This document shows, piece after piece, positions 1 to 9,250 of a stretch of DNA of 64,000 bases. Below the pieces are notes generated by a model. That model was given only the letters and a program-made list of their open reading frames with translations, searched no databases and was not told the DNA's origin. Each line of letters starts with the position of its first letter. The first letter of the stretch is position 1. Source of the stretch: Blautia sp. An249 (lineage in GTDB: Bacteria; Bacillota; Clostridia; Lachnospirales; Lachnospiraceae). Both the position numbers and the translations under genes were made by a program. The stretch spans positions 1 to 64,000 of the forward strand of contig NZ_NFJL01000011.1 of NCBI RefSeq assembly GCF_002159835.1, written 5' to 3'.

Positions 1-124
1 GAAAGAGTAAATATCAACTGTGCAGGAGTAAACTCTACACCTCATTAAAGGAGTGGAATTTAAAATTTCATTTTAGGTCTGCTTTCCTTTTCTATTACTG
101 ACTATCTTTTAGTATACCTTTTAT

Positions 125-132
125 GCTATAAT
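125..132 (+). promoter_or_regulatory. possible extended -10 for the TraX-family gene
   Basis: TGC-TATAAT lies about 55 bases upstream of the first gene. No convincing -35 box sits at 16-18 bases, so this would depend on the extended TG motif. I see nothing else recognisable in the first 120 bases. Confidence 0.35.
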
Positions 133-186
133 ATTTCAAGCACGGCTGTCAGCATAGTTACAACTTTCCGAGAAAGGAGGAGCCCC

Positions 187-897
187 ATGGAACGTCGCAG
201 AATTTCTTTCAGCAACAGCGGATTAAAACTGATTGCAGTCATTACCATGCTTATTGACCATACCGGTCTGGTAATTCTGAGATACTGGCCTTCGGCCCTG
301 GAGCCCGTTTCTCTGTTTGGGTTTTCCACCACCCTCTATCAGATTTCCAGAACCATCGGAAGAATTGCCTTTCCCATCTTCTGTTTTCTTCTGGTAGAAG
401 GATTCCGGCATACTTCCAGCCGTTTCCGATATGCGCGAAATCTTTTTCTTTTTGCCCTGATCTCCGAAATTCCTTTTAATTATATGTTTTCCACAGACGG
501 ACGCTGGGAAAATCAAAATGTATATTTTACCCTTTTACTGGGATTTCTGGTTTTCTGTGCTCTGGAACGCTTTCAGAATCAGCTTCTTTTGCAGATTCTG
601 TCTGCCACAGCCGGATTTGCCGCTTCCATGATTCTGAAGGCAGATTACGATTACCGGGGGTTCGTGCTTCTTATGATTCTTTATTTCTTTGCCTTTCGTC
701 CTGCGGAGAGAACCTTACTGGCCTGCATCAGCCTGTACTGGGAATGGCCGGCCTGCTTTGCCTTTCTTCCTATCCACTTTTATAACGGAGAGCGGGGATT
801 TATAAAAGGAAAAGCCGCGAAGTATTTCTTCTACGGCTTTTATCCTGTCCATATGATTTTGCTGGTGTGTCTGAGACACCTGCTCTTTGGCCTCTGA
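187..897 (+). CDS. TraX-family membrane protein
   Basis: This 236-residue integral membrane protein belongs to the TraX family. That family is named after the F-plasmid pilin acetylase but is widespread on Clostridia chromosomes. The N-terminal stretch 'LIAVITMLIDHTG' with an Asp-His in the first membrane segment is characteristic, and about seven hydrophobic segments follow. The start is fixed by GAAAGGAGG five bases upstream of ATG. There are no conjugation genes nearby, so a role in conjugation is unlikely. A membrane acyltransferase of unknown substrate is the better guess. It stands alone, with its own terminator overlapping the stop codon. Confidence 0.85.
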   Translation: MERRRISFSNSGLKLIAVITMLIDHTGLVILRYWPSALEPVSLFGFSTTLYQISRTIGRIAFPIFCFLLVEGFRHTSSRFRYARNLFLFALISEIPFNYMFSTDGRWENQNVYFTLLLGFLVFCALERFQNQLLLQILSATAGFAASMILKADYDYRGFVLLMILYFFAFRPAERTLLACISLYWEWPACFAFLPIHFYNGERGFIKGKAAKYFFYGFYPVHMILLVCLRHLLFGL

Positions 898-918
898 AAT
901 TCAGGGGTCTTTTTTATT
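891..918 (+). terminator. intrinsic terminator of the TraX-family gene
   Basis: The stem CCTCTGA / TCAGGGG (one G-T pair) with loop AAT is followed by TCTTTTTTATT. It begins inside the last codons of the gene. Confidence 0.8.
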
Positions 919-1579
919 GTTTCTTTACAATTTCTTTTGCATTTTTGTAAATGCTGTCTGCCGGTACACAGCCTCTGACTGGTGAGAGGGGATAAATATT
1001 GGAGTTTCTTCCGATTACAGTTCCCGGGTTTAAAACGGAACCGCAGCCTACTTCTACCTGGTCCCCCAGCATAGCTCCGAATTTCTTCAGACCTGTTTCC
1101 ACGGATTCGCCTTCTGCTTTCACCACCACCAGTTTTTTATCGGATTTAACATTGGAGCAGATAGAGCCGGCTCCCATATGAGCCTTATAACCCAGTACGG
1201 AATCACCCACATAGTTATAGTGAGGTACCTGAACTTTATTAAATAATACGGCGTTTTTTAATTCGGTAGAATTTCCTACAACAGCTCCTTCTCCCACAAT
1301 TACTTTGCCGCGGATGAAGGCACAGTGGCGGACTTCCGCTTCTTTTCCGATAATTGCCGGTCCGGTAATGCTGGCGGTAGGAGCTACTTTGGCGCTTTTG
1401 GCAATCCAGATGTCCCCTTCTTTATAATCGTATTCCTGCAAACTTAATGTCTTTCCCAGTTCTTTAATAAAATCTCCAATCTCCGGAAGTACCTCCCAGG
1501 GATAGGTTTTGCCTTCAAACAGCTTCGCCGCAATGGTTTCGTTTAAATCCAGCAAGTTTTCAATGGTATAACTTTTCAT
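914..1579 (-). CDS. left-handed beta-helix protein (UDP-GlcNAc pyrophosphorylase-like)
   Basis: This 221-residue protein consists of a short helical N-terminus (about 1-55) and then a left-handed parallel beta-helix. Imperfect hexapeptide repeats run from about residue 60 to 205, for example 'AKVAPTASITGPAIIGKEAEV' broken by loops. It resembles the C-terminal acetyltransferase half of GlmU-type enzymes and is commonly labelled UDP-N-acetylglucosamine pyrophosphorylase. However, it has no nucleotidyltransferase domain, so pyrophosphorylase activity is not supported. A sugar-phosphate acyltransferase or a scaffold is more plausible. It follows topB by 11 bases with a clear TTAGGAGG site and is probably co-transcribed with it. 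Confidence 0.8.
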   Translation of the reverse strand: MKSYTIENLLDLNETIAAKLFEGKTYPWEVLPEIGDFIKELGKTLSLQEYDYKEGDIWIAKSAKVAPTASITGPAIIGKEAEVRHCAFIRGKVIVGEGAVVGNSTELKNAVLFNKVQVPHYNYVGDSVLGYKAHMGAGSICSNVKSDKKLVVVKAEGESVETGLKKFGAMLGDQVEVGCGSVLNPGTVIGRNSNIYPLSPVRGCVPADSIYKNAKEIVKKQ

Positions 1580-1590
1580 GGTTCAACCTC

Positions 1591-3594
1591 CTAATTGACT
1601 TTTTTATTTTTTTCGTAACAGGCCGCCGCCCTGTCGTAACAGCCCCGAAGGGCATACTGGAAATTGGAATCCAGCACCTGTTTCGTACGGCTTCGTATAA
1701 AGTTTTCCAGTTTATCCATATATTCTTTCGGCTCTATGGTTCCCTCTGCCACATAGGTCAGACCCTTCTCCCAGCTTGCCGTTAAATCGGGATTCAGCAG
1801 AGAGCGAATGGAGCAGTTTACCACATCGAAAACCATCTCGCCCAGCAGTGTGGGAGTAATGGTCTGGGTCTTTTTATTCAGGGCAAGATATTGAATCGTT
1901 ACCAGTTTCTTCAGTATTTCTGCCCTGGTGGCGCTTGTGCCGATTCCACTTCCTTTTATCTGTGCCCGCAGTTCTTCATCTTCAATCAACTGACCGGCAT
2001 TTTCCATTGCCAGGATCAGGGAGCCGGAATTATAACGTTTGGGAGGAGAGGTCTCTCCTTCTTTTACTTTCAGACCGTTTACAGGCAGTATACCACCCTT
2101 TCTTACTTTCTGCAACGCTTCCAGAAAGGCCGGATCTTCATTCTCCGGCTCTTCCTCTTCTGCCTTCTTTCTGGATACCGTGTTTGGAACCACCTTTAAA
2201 TATCCCTCGGAAACCAGAACCTTAAAAGATGCAAAGAAGGATTCCTGGCCGATCTTCGTCTGAATACTGACTTTCTGATAGACTGCAGGCGGATAAAAGA
2301 TACTTAAAAACCTTCTGACAATGGTCTCATAGACTCTCTGCGCTGTTTGGGAAAGGCCGGAAAGGGCAGAGATTCCCTGTCCTGTGGGGATGATGGCATA
2401 GTGATCCGTTATCTGCTTATCATTGGTGTAACGGCTCTTTCCTATGGTTTTATACGTTCCTGATTCCAGAATTTCCCGGGCAAAGTCAGAAACGGGTCCA
2501 TAATTTTTCAGTCCGTTTATATTTCGTCCCACTACTTTGGCCACGGCCCCTGATAATACACGGGCGTCGGTTCTGGGATAGGTGACCAGTTTCTTCTCAT
2601 ACAGTTCCTGGGCAATCCGCAGGGTTTCATCAGGGCTGATCTTAAATAATCTGGAACAGACATTCTGAAGCTCTGCCAGATTAAACAGCAGAGGCGGATT
2701 CTTTTTTTCTTTTTTCTTTTCCGCCTTTTCCACCACCCCTTTTAAGGGCGCGTTCTTTTCCAGTTCCTGTATCAGGCTGCGGGCATCTTTTTCCTCTTTA
2801 AAACCATTTTCTTTATACAGTCTGGGAGACTGGTAATACCGGCTTCCTTCCACTGCCCTCCATTCTCCCTCAAAGGTTCTTCCTTCCAGAGCAATCTCTG
2901 CCAGCACCCGGTAAAATGGGGTTTTAACGAATTCCCGGATCTCCCGTTCTCTTCTTACTACCATTCCCAGGACACAGGTCATGACTCTTCCTACGGAAAC
3001 GGCCTGATATTTGGTATGCAGGTAATTGGAAATACTGTTTCCGTATTTCAGTGACAGCAGACGGGAGAAATTAATCCCCATCAGATAATCTTCTTTGGCC
3101 CGCAAATAGGCGGACTGTGCCAGATTATCATAGGCAGACAAATCCTTTGCCTCCCGGATTCCTCTTAAGATTTCTTCCTCTGTCTGGGAATCAATCCAGA
3201 CTCTCTTTCTCTCTTTTCCACAGACCTTTGCCTCCTGCTCCACCAGACGGTAAATATATTCTCCTTCCCGCCCGGAGTCCGTACATACATAGATGGTATC
3301 CACATCTTTCCGGTTCAGGAGACGGCTGACAATCTGAAACTGTTTTTTCACGGAAGGTATCACTTCATATTTAAATTCATACGGCAAAAAAGGCAGGGTA
3401 TCAAGACTCCACCTTTTGTACTTGGGATCGTATTTTTCCGGATAACTCATGGTTACAAGGTGACCCACACACCAGGTTACAATCGCTGACTCAGATTCCA
3501 GATAACCGTCCTGACGTTTTCCGTTGATTTTTAAAGCTTTCGCGAATTCCTGCGCTACGCTGGGTTTTTCCGCTATGTATAAAGATTTTCCCAT
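1591..3594 (-). CDS. topB: DNA topoisomerase III
   Basis: This is a type IA topoisomerase of 667 residues, close to the usual 650-700 for TopB. It relaxes negative supercoils and decatenates by transient cleavage of one DNA strand. The Toprim domain starts at residue 3 ('LYIAEKPSVAQ', Glu9) and carries the acidic motif TDSGREGE (Asp106, Glu110). The catalytic tyrosine is Tyr339 in LVTYPRTDARVL. The second Asp of the classical DxD is Gly, as is common in the Firmicutes TopB group. There is no C-terminal zinc-finger array. The site upstream of ATG is weak (AGAAAG). It forms an operon with the downstream beta-helix gene. Confidence 0.95.
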   Translation of the reverse strand: MGKSLYIAEKPSVAQEFAKALKINGKRQDGYLESESAIVTWCVGHLVTMSYPEKYDPKYKRWSLDTLPFLPYEFKYEVIPSVKKQFQIVSRLLNRKDVDTIYVCTDSGREGEYIYRLVEQEAKVCGKERKRVWIDSQTEEEILRGIREAKDLSAYDNLAQSAYLRAKEDYLMGINFSRLLSLKYGNSISNYLHTKYQAVSVGRVMTCVLGMVVRREREIREFVKTPFYRVLAEIALEGRTFEGEWRAVEGSRYYQSPRLYKENGFKEEKDARSLIQELEKNAPLKGVVEKAEKKKEKKNPPLLFNLAELQNVCSRLFKISPDETLRIAQELYEKKLVTYPRTDARVLSGAVAKVVGRNINGLKNYGPVSDFAREILESGTYKTIGKSRYTNDKQITDHYAIIPTGQGISALSGLSQTAQRVYETIVRRFLSIFYPPAVYQKVSIQTKIGQESFFASFKVLVSEGYLKVVPNTVSRKKAEEEEPENEDPAFLEALQKVRKGGILPVNGLKVKEGETSPPKRYNSGSLILAMENAGQLIEDEELRAQIKGSGIGTSATRAEILKKLVTIQYLALNKKTQTITPTLLGEMVFDVVNCSIRSLLNPDLTASWEKGLTYVAEGTIEPKEYMDKLENFIRSRTKQVLDSNFQYALRGCYDRAAACYEKNKKVN

Positions 3595-3667
3595 AATTTC
3601 TTTCTGTCCGTCTTTCTAAAAAATCAGGTCTATTATAGCATCTTCCTTTTGAAATAACAAGATTTCC

Positions 3668-3719
3668 AAAAAAGCGAAACGACCGTTTCAGAGAGTCACC
3701 CCTGAAACGATCGTTTTTT
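3668..3719 (-). terminator. terminator of asd
   Basis: The 13-bp stem ACGACCGTTTCAG / CTGAAACGATCGT has runs of A and T on both sides, so it could act in either direction. On the minus strand it ends asd, and the topB leader follows. Confidence 0.8.
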
Positions 3720-3724
3720 CCGGA

Positions 3725-4810
3725 TTATTTCGCCTGAATATATCCTTTTGCTTTTAATGTCTCTGCACACAGAACAGCTCCGCCGGCAGCGCCGCGAACG
3801 GTATTATGAGATAATCCGATGAATTTATAATCATATACGGTATCTTCTCTTAAACGTCCGATGGAAGTACCCATGCCTTTTTCAAAGTCCACATCCTCTG
3901 ATACCTGAGGACGGTTATCTTCTTCCAGATACTGAATGAAGTGTTTCGGTGCGCTGGGAAGTTCCAGTTCCTGAGGAATTCCCTTAAACTCACGCAGCTT
4001 TTCGATTAACTGCTCTTTGGTTGGTTTCTTTCTGAATTTTACAAAGACTGCTGCGGTGTGTCCGTTTAATACAGGAACACGTACGCACTGGCAGGTAATT
4101 ACCGGTTCCTGTGCCGGAACGATAACGCCGTCTTTGATTTCTCCCCAGAGTCTTAATGGTTCTTTTTCGCTCTTTTCTTCTTCTCCGCCAATGTACGGAA
4201 TGATGTTATGTTCCATTTCCGGCCATTCTTTAAATGTTTTTCCTGCTCCGGAAATTGCCTGGTATGTGGTAGCCACCACTTCATAAGGCTCGAATTCTTT
4301 CCATGCAGTTAAAGCCGGTGCGTAGCTCTGGATAGAGCAGTTTGGTTTAACTGCGATAAATCCTCTGGTAGTTCCCAGACGTTTCTTCTGGAATTCAATG
4401 ACTTCAAAGTGTTCCGGATTGATTTCCGGCACTACCATCGGAACATCCGGTGTCCATCTGTGGGCGCTGTTATTGGAAACCACAGGTGTTTCTGTCTTTG
4501 CATATTCTTCTTCAATGGCCTTGATTTCCTCTTTGGACATATCAACTGCAGAGAATACGAAATCTACGGTTGCAGCTACTTTCTCCACTTCATTGACGTT
4601 CATAACTACCATTTTTTTCACTGCTTCCGGCATTGGAGTATCCATTTTCCAGCGTCCGCCTACAGCTTCTTCATAAGTCTTTCCTGCGCTTCTTGCGCTG
4701 GCTGCCAAAGTAACTACTTCAAACCAGGGATGGTTTTCCAAAAGAGAGATAAATCTCTGGCCTACCATACCGGTTGCTCCTAAAATTCCGACTCTTAATT
4801 TTTCACTCAT
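3725..4810 (-). CDS. asd: aspartate-semialdehyde dehydrogenase
   Basis: This enzyme reduces beta-aspartyl phosphate to aspartate semialdehyde with NADPH, the branch point to lysine/diaminopimelate, threonine and methionine. The Rossmann motif [11 protein letters not shown] is at the N-terminus. The catalytic cysteine is Cys158 in KPNCSIQ, and the substrate-binding 'SGAGKT' and C-terminal '[12 protein letters not shown]' motifs are present. At 361 residues it belongs to the longer archaeal/fungal-like subfamily rather than the E. coli type. I chose the ATG at 4810 because AGAGG sits nine bases upstream. An ATG nine bases earlier has no room for a site. It is monocistronic, with its own promoter and terminator. 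Confidence 0.95.
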   Translation of the reverse strand: MSEKLRVGILGATGMVGQRFISLLENHPWFEVVTLAASARSAGKTYEEAVGGRWKMDTPMPEAVKKMVVMNVNEVEKVAATVDFVFSAVDMSKEEIKAIEEEYAKTETPVVSNNSAHRWTPDVPMVVPEINPEHFEVIEFQKKRLGTTRGFIAVKPNCSIQSYAPALTAWKEFEPYEVVATTYQAISGAGKTFKEWPEMEHNIIPYIGGEEEKSEKEPLRLWGEIKDGVIVPAQEPVITCQCVRVPVLNGHTAAVFVKFRKKPTKEQLIEKLREFKGIPQELELPSAPKHFIQYLEEDNRPQVSEDVDFEKGMGTSIGRLREDTVYDYKFIGLSHNTVRGAAGGAVLCAETLKAKGYIQAK

Positions 4811-4874
4811 AATCTTCATCCTCTTCTTACTTATTCAAATGTCTTTCCTTCGCAAACATTTGTCTTTCTTGTAC

Positions 4875-4903
4875 ATACTACAACAGATTTATCAAAAATG
4901 CAA
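4875..4903 (-). promoter_or_regulatory. promoter of asd
   Basis: On the minus strand, TTGCAT, a 17-base spacer and TAGTAT lie about 65 bases upstream of the chosen asd start. Confidence 0.65.
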
Positions 4904-4938
4904 CTGTTTTTTGAAATTTTATGCAAATTTATCCCTTT

Positions 4939-6321
4939 TCATGCTTCTTCCTGCAGATAGGCTTCTTCCCTTGCAATTACCTGTTCCATCACAGCCGCTC
5001 CCGGCGCTCCCAGGGTCATTCGCTTCTCCACACAGGTTTTCATGCTGATGGCTTCATAAATATCTTCTTCAAATACCGGGCTGATGGATTTGTATTCTTC
5101 CAGAGAGAGATCGTCTAAGGAAATTCCCTTTTCAATGCAGCGCAGAACAAGCTGTCCTACAATTCCGTGGGCATCCCGGAAGGGCACTCCGTGATTTACC
5201 AGGTAATCGGCTGCATCCGTGGCGTTGGTAAATCCGTTTTTCGCGCTTGCCTCCATGTTTTCTCTCTTAAATTCCATGGTATCGATCATTCCTGTAAACA
5301 GGGTCAGACACCCTTTCACCGTATCAATGGCGTCAAAGGTCAGTTCCTTATCCTCCTGCATGTCTTTGTTGTAAGCCAGGGGAATCCCTTTCATGGTTGT
5401 CAGAAGGGTAACCAGCGCCCCATAGACGCGCCCGGTCTTTCCTCTTACCAGCTCTGCAATGTCCGGATTTTTCTTCTGGGGCATAATACTGCTTCCGGTG
5501 CTGTAAGCGTCATCAATTTCCACGAACTGGTACTCGTTAGAGTTCCACAGGATAATTTCCTCACAGAACCGGCTCAGATGCATCATTACCGTAGATAGAG
5601 CGCTTAACAGCTCAATTAAATAGTCCCTGTCTGAAACAGAGTCCATACTGTTTAAGGTCGCGCTGTCAAATTCCAGCAGACCTGCCGTATACTCCCGGTC
5701 CAGAGGATAGGTTGTTCCCGCCAGGGCTCCGGCCCCCAGAGGACAGGTATTCATTCTCTTTTTAATATCGGCCAGACGTCCCCGGTCTCTTTTAAACATT
5801 TCAAAATACGCACCGAAATGATGGGACACCGTAACGGGCTGGGCTTTCTGCAAATGAGTAAACCCGGGCATATACGTGTGAATTTCCTCTTTCATAATTC
5901 TCAGAAGAACTTCCAGCAAATCCTTCAGCCGCCGATCCAGTTCCTGGATTTCATCTCTGGTATAAAGCTTCATATCTAAAGCCACCTGATCGTTTCTGCT
6001 TCGTCCGGTATGTAATTTCTTTCCGGTATCTCCAATCCGTTCAATCAGATTTGCCTCCACAAAGCTGTGAATATCTTCGTATTCTTCCGTAATCTTAAGC
6101 GCGCCGCTTTGCACATCTTCCAGAATCCCCTGCAGTCCGCGGATGATTTCATCCCGTTCTGCTTCTGTTAAAATTCCCTGTTTCGCCAGCATAGTTACAT
6201 GGGCAATACTTCCCCGAATATCCTGACGGTAAAATTTCTGATCATAAGTTATAGATGCATTAAAATCATATACTAACTGATCTGTTTCTTTTGTAAAGCG
6301 TCCGCCCCACAATTGAGCCAT
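4939..6321 (-). CDS. argH: argininosuccinate lyase
   Basis: This enzyme cleaves argininosuccinate to arginine and fumarate, the last step of arginine synthesis. It is 460 residues, the normal length for this fumarase/aspartase-superfamily member. Signature regions are visible: [12 protein letters not shown] (105-116), [10 protein letters not shown] with the proton-transfer His (about 156), and the mobile loop [11 protein letters not shown] (276-286) with the catalytic serine. The start has GAGGAAAG upstream. No argG is adjacent, so the gene appears isolated from other arginine genes here. Confidence 0.96.
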   Translation of the reverse strand: MAQLWGGRFTKETDQLVYDFNASITYDQKFYRQDIRGSIAHVTMLAKQGILTEAERDEIIRGLQGILEDVQSGALKITEEYEDIHSFVEANLIERIGDTGKKLHTGRSRNDQVALDMKLYTRDEIQELDRRLKDLLEVLLRIMKEEIHTYMPGFTHLQKAQPVTVSHHFGAYFEMFKRDRGRLADIKKRMNTCPLGAGALAGTTYPLDREYTAGLLEFDSATLNSMDSVSDRDYLIELLSALSTVMMHLSRFCEEIILWNSNEYQFVEIDDAYSTGSSIMPQKKNPDIAELVRGKTGRVYGALVTLLTTMKGIPLAYNKDMQEDKELTFDAIDTVKGCLTLFTGMIDTMEFKRENMEASAKNGFTNATDAADYLVNHGVPFRDAHGIVGQLVLRCIEKGISLDDLSLEEYKSISPVFEEDIYEAISMKTCVEKRMTLGAPGAAVMEQVIAREEAYLQEEA

Positions 6322-6358
6322 AGTCTTTCCTCTTTTCTTTCTATTTTTTGATAAATTA

Positions 6359-6387
6359 ATACTACATTTTTTCCGATCAGAAGTCCA
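6359..6387 (-). promoter_or_regulatory. promoter of argH
   Basis: On the minus strand, TGGACT, 17 bases and TAGTAT. Just upstream lies the inverted repeat CCTATTTT / AAAATAGG, a possible operator. The 287-base gap to ald otherwise holds only the two divergent promoters. Confidence 0.5.
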
Positions 6388-6525
6388 CCCTATTTTTTAG
6401 GTAAAATAGGACGCTGACCGGTTTTTCGCCTTATAAATTCTGAAAAAATGCACCTCCCGTAAAAATTTTTATCCTAATTCCTTCTAATACGCAATTTTCA
6501 GATACTTATGCGCAAAATTTATAAA

Positions 6526-6554
6526 TTGACTGTTCTTTCATTCTTGTTTATAAT
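6526..6554 (+). promoter_or_regulatory. promoter of ald
   Basis: TTGACT, exactly 17 bases, then TATAAT, about 55 bases upstream of the alanine dehydrogenase start codon. Confidence 0.8.
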
Positions 6555-6608
6555 ACTTTACAGAAGGGATGAAAAATACTATATAAGTTTTTTAAGGAGG
6601 ATTTTACA

Positions 6609-7721
6609 ATGAAAGTAGGATGTGTGAAAGAAATTAAAAACAATGAATTCCGTGTGGGCATGACTCCCTCTAATGTGAAATCTTACGTAAATGCCGGCCA
6701 CGAAGTACTCATTGAAAAGGATGCCGGCGTGGGGTCCGGATTTTCCACGGAAGAATATGAAAAAGCAGGCGCAAAGATTCTGGATACGGCAAAGGAAGTC
6801 TGGGATGGCTGCGATATGATGATAAAAGTGAAAGAACCTCTGCCGGAAGAATATGCTTATTTCCGTAAAGACTTAATCCTGTTTACTTATCTGCATCTGG
6901 CCGCTGACCGTCCTCTGACCGACGCTATGCTTTCTTCCGGAATTAAAAGTGTTGCCTATGAAACCCTGATTGAACGCAACCGCAGCATTCCTCTTTTAGC
7001 TCCTATGAGCCAGATTGCAGGCCGTCTCTCCATTCAGGAAGGCGCCAAATATCTGGAAAAACCTTTCGGAGGCTCCGGCGTTTTATTATCCGGAGTACCT
7101 GGAACCCCGAAAGCGAAAGTTGTGATTCTGGGCGCCGGAACCGTTGGTACCAATGCCTGCAAGATCGCCGTTGGTATGGGCGCCGATGTGACGATTATGG
7201 ATATTAATCTGGAACGTCTGGCCTATCTGGATGACGTTTTCGGAGCAAGAATCCAGACTCTCTACAGTACAGACGCCAACATTGAAGAAGCTTTGTCCAC
7301 CGCAGATCTGGTTATCGGAAGCGTTCTGATCCCCGGAAAGGCCGCTCCCAAATTAATTAAACGGGAATATCTGAAACTTATGAAACCGGGCAGCTTAATC
7401 GTGGATGTGGCTGTAGATCAGGGCGGATGCTGTGAAACTACAAAAGTTACCTATCATGACAATCCAACCTTTGAGGTAGACGGAGTGGTTCATTACTGTG
7501 TAGGAAATATGCCGGGCGCCGTTCCGAGAACTTCCACCATCGCACTGACCAACGCTACCTTAAAATATGGTCTGATGATCGCATCCAAAGGCCTGGAGGA
7601 AGCATGCCGCGGTTATGATGTACTCTATTCCGGAGTTAATACCTATGAAGGAGCTTTAACCTGCGAAAACGTTGCCCTCAGCTACAATATGGACTATACC
7701 GATCCGAAGAGTTTATTCTAG
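6609..7721 (+). CDS. ald: alanine dehydrogenase
   Basis: This enzyme catalyses reversible reductive amination of pyruvate to L-alanine with NADH, linking carbon and ammonium metabolism. It is 370 residues, the standard length. The N-terminal catalytic motif 'VKEIKNNEFRVGMTP' carries the substrate-binding Arg. 'KVKEPLPEE' carries the conserved Lys, and the NAD-binding Rossmann motif VVILGAGTVGTNA is near residue 170. 'SVAYETL' and 'PLLAPMSQIAGRLS' are also typical. AAGGAGG precedes ATG. It has its own strong promoter and terminator and is convergent with gatB. Alanine formation is a common nitrogen sink in fermenting Clostridia. Confidence 0.96.
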   Translation: MKVGCVKEIKNNEFRVGMTPSNVKSYVNAGHEVLIEKDAGVGSGFSTEEYEKAGAKILDTAKEVWDGCDMMIKVKEPLPEEYAYFRKDLILFTYLHLAADRPLTDAMLSSGIKSVAYETLIERNRSIPLLAPMSQIAGRLSIQEGAKYLEKPFGGSGVLLSGVPGTPKAKVVILGAGTVGTNACKIAVGMGADVTIMDINLERLAYLDDVFGARIQTLYSTDANIEEALSTADLVIGSVLIPGKAAPKLIKREYLKLMKPGSLIVDVAVDQGGCCETTKVTYHDNPTFEVDGVVHYCVGNMPGAVPRTSTIALTNATLKYGLMIASKGLEEACRGYDVLYSGVNTYEGALTCENVALSYNMDYTDPKSLF

Positions 7722-7753
7722 AATAACGATTCCATCTTTTCCTGTTTTAAGCA

Positions 7754-7797
7754 GGCGGCTGTCAGGCTGGAAATCTCAGCCTGACAGCCGCCTTTTG
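7754..7797 (+). terminator. terminator of ald
   Basis: A perfect 16-bp stem, GGCGGCTGTCAGGCTG and its complement, with loop GAAATCT followed by TTTTGTTT. Only the plus direction has a good T-run. Confidence 0.9.
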
Positions 7798-7810
7798 TTT
7801 CCCGGAAAAT

Positions 7811-9250
7811 TTAAAATTCTGCCAGCTTTTCTTTCAGACATTTGCTTACTTCAGCCGGATCAGCTTTTCCCTTTGTCTTTTTCATAACCTGTCCCACGAA
7901 AAATCCCATTACTTTCTCTTTTCCGTTTCGGTATTGTTCTACGGAATCCGGATTCTGTTTCAATACCTCTTCTACAATCCCACTGATCATCTGCGAGTCT
8001 TTTACGATTTTTAAGTGGTGTTCTTCAATATAAGGAATCGGATCCAGATCCTCTTTAAAAATTTTCTTAAATACGTCTTTTGCTGTCTGATTGTTAATCT
8101 CTCCTCTTTCCTGCATAAGAATCAGATCGGATAAATGTCCGGGTGTAAACTGAATCTCCTCCGGCTCCATTCCTTCTTCTTTTCTCAGACGCAAAAGCTC
8201 TCCCATAAACCAGTTGGCCGCCTTTTTCGGCTGACGGCTTAAGACTGCCGTCTCTTCAAAGAGATCTGCCAGATGCTTCGACTCGGTGAGAATTCCGGCA
8301 TCATAGGAAGACAGTCCGTATTCCTCCTGAAAATATGCGGCTTTTTCTTCCCGAAGCTGGGGCTGGCGGCTCTTAATCTGTGCAATCCATTCTTCAGAAA
8401 CCAGCACCGGCGGCAGATCCGGATCGGGAAAATAGCGGTAGTCTTTTGCGTCTTCTTTGGAACGCATGGCACGGGAAGACTCCTTATTATCATCCCAGCG
8501 TCTGGTTTCCTGGATAACCGGCTTTCCTGCTTCCAGAAGTTCTATCTGCCGCTCCTTCTCTCCTTCTATGGCCCTGGCAATGGCTTTAAAGGAGTTCAGA
8601 TTTTTCATCTCCGTACGGGTTCCCAGTTCAGAACTTCCTGCTTTTCTCACAGATAAGTTCACATCCGCCCTCATGGATCCTTCCTGCAATTTACAGTCAG
8701 ACACTCCTAAGTACTGCATCATCATCCGCAGTTTCTCCAGATAGGCAATCACTTCTTCTGCATTTCTCATATCCGGCTCTGAAACAATCTCAATCAGAGG
8801 GACGCCGCTTCGGTTATAATCCACCAGGGAACAGTCCTCCCATTCATCGTGAATCAGTTTTCCCGCGTCTTCTTCCATATGCATTTCATGGATCCGGACT
8901 TTTTTCGTTCCGCTTTCTGTCTGAATTTCTACCCATCCGTCATAGCAGATAGGCAGGTACAACTGGGAAATCTGGTAGTTCTGGGGATTGTCCGGATAGA
9001 AATAATTCTTTCGGTCAAATTTGCATACATTGCGGATTTTACAGTTTGCTGCCAGACCTGCGGCTACGGCAAACTCCACCACCTGTTTATTCAACACCGG
9101 AAGGGACCCCGGCATTCCTGTGCAGACCGGACAGGTCTGAGTATTTGGTTCTGCCCCGAACCTGGTAGAACAGCCGCAGAAAATTTTTGTCCTGGTGGCC
9201 AGCTCCACATGGACCTCTAATCCGATTACGGTTTCATATTCCTGTTTCAT
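7811..9250 (-). CDS. gatB: Asp/Glu-tRNA amidotransferase subunit B
   Basis: GatB is the kinase and tRNA-binding subunit of GatCAB. It phosphorylates the Asp or Glu on misacylated tRNA-Asn/tRNA-Gln so that ammonia from GatA can amidate it. The protein is 479 residues. It has the N-terminal 'IGLEVHVEL' motif, the zinc-type cysteines in 'CGCSTRFG..CPVCTGMPG', and a C-terminal YqeY-like tail ('FFVGQVMKKTKGKADP'). The ATG directly follows the gatA stop codon, so translation is coupled. It is the last gene of the aspS-gatC-gatA-gatB cluster. Confidence 0.97.
   Translation of the reverse strand: MKQEYETVIGLEVHVELATRTKIFCGCSTRFGAEPNTQTCPVCTGMPGSLPVLNKQVVEFAVAAGLAANCKIRNVCKFDRKNYFYPDNPQNYQISQLYLPICYDGWVEIQTESGTKKVRIHEMHMEEDAGKLIHDEWEDCSLVDYNRSGVPLIEIVSEPDMRNAEEVIAYLEKLRMMMQYLGVSDCKLQEGSMRADVNLSVRKAGSSELGTRTEMKNLNSFKAIARAIEGEKERQIELLEAGKPVIQETRRWDDNKESSRAMRSKEDAKDYRYFPDPDLPPVLVSEEWIAQIKSRQPQLREEKAAYFQEEYGLSSYDAGILTESKHLADLFEETAVLSRQPKKAANWFMGELLRLRKEEGMEPEEIQFTPGHLSDLILMQERGEINNQTAKDVFKKIFKEDLDPIPYIEEHHLKIVKDSQMISGIVEEVLKQNPDSVEQYRNGKEKVMGFFVGQVMKKTKGKADPAEVSKCLKEKLAEF

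Noticed and set aside
187-897. TraX-family gene as evidence of a conjugative element
   Set aside because: No relaxase, type IV secretion, integrase or attachment repeats nearby; TraX homologs are ordinary chromosomal genes in Clostridia.
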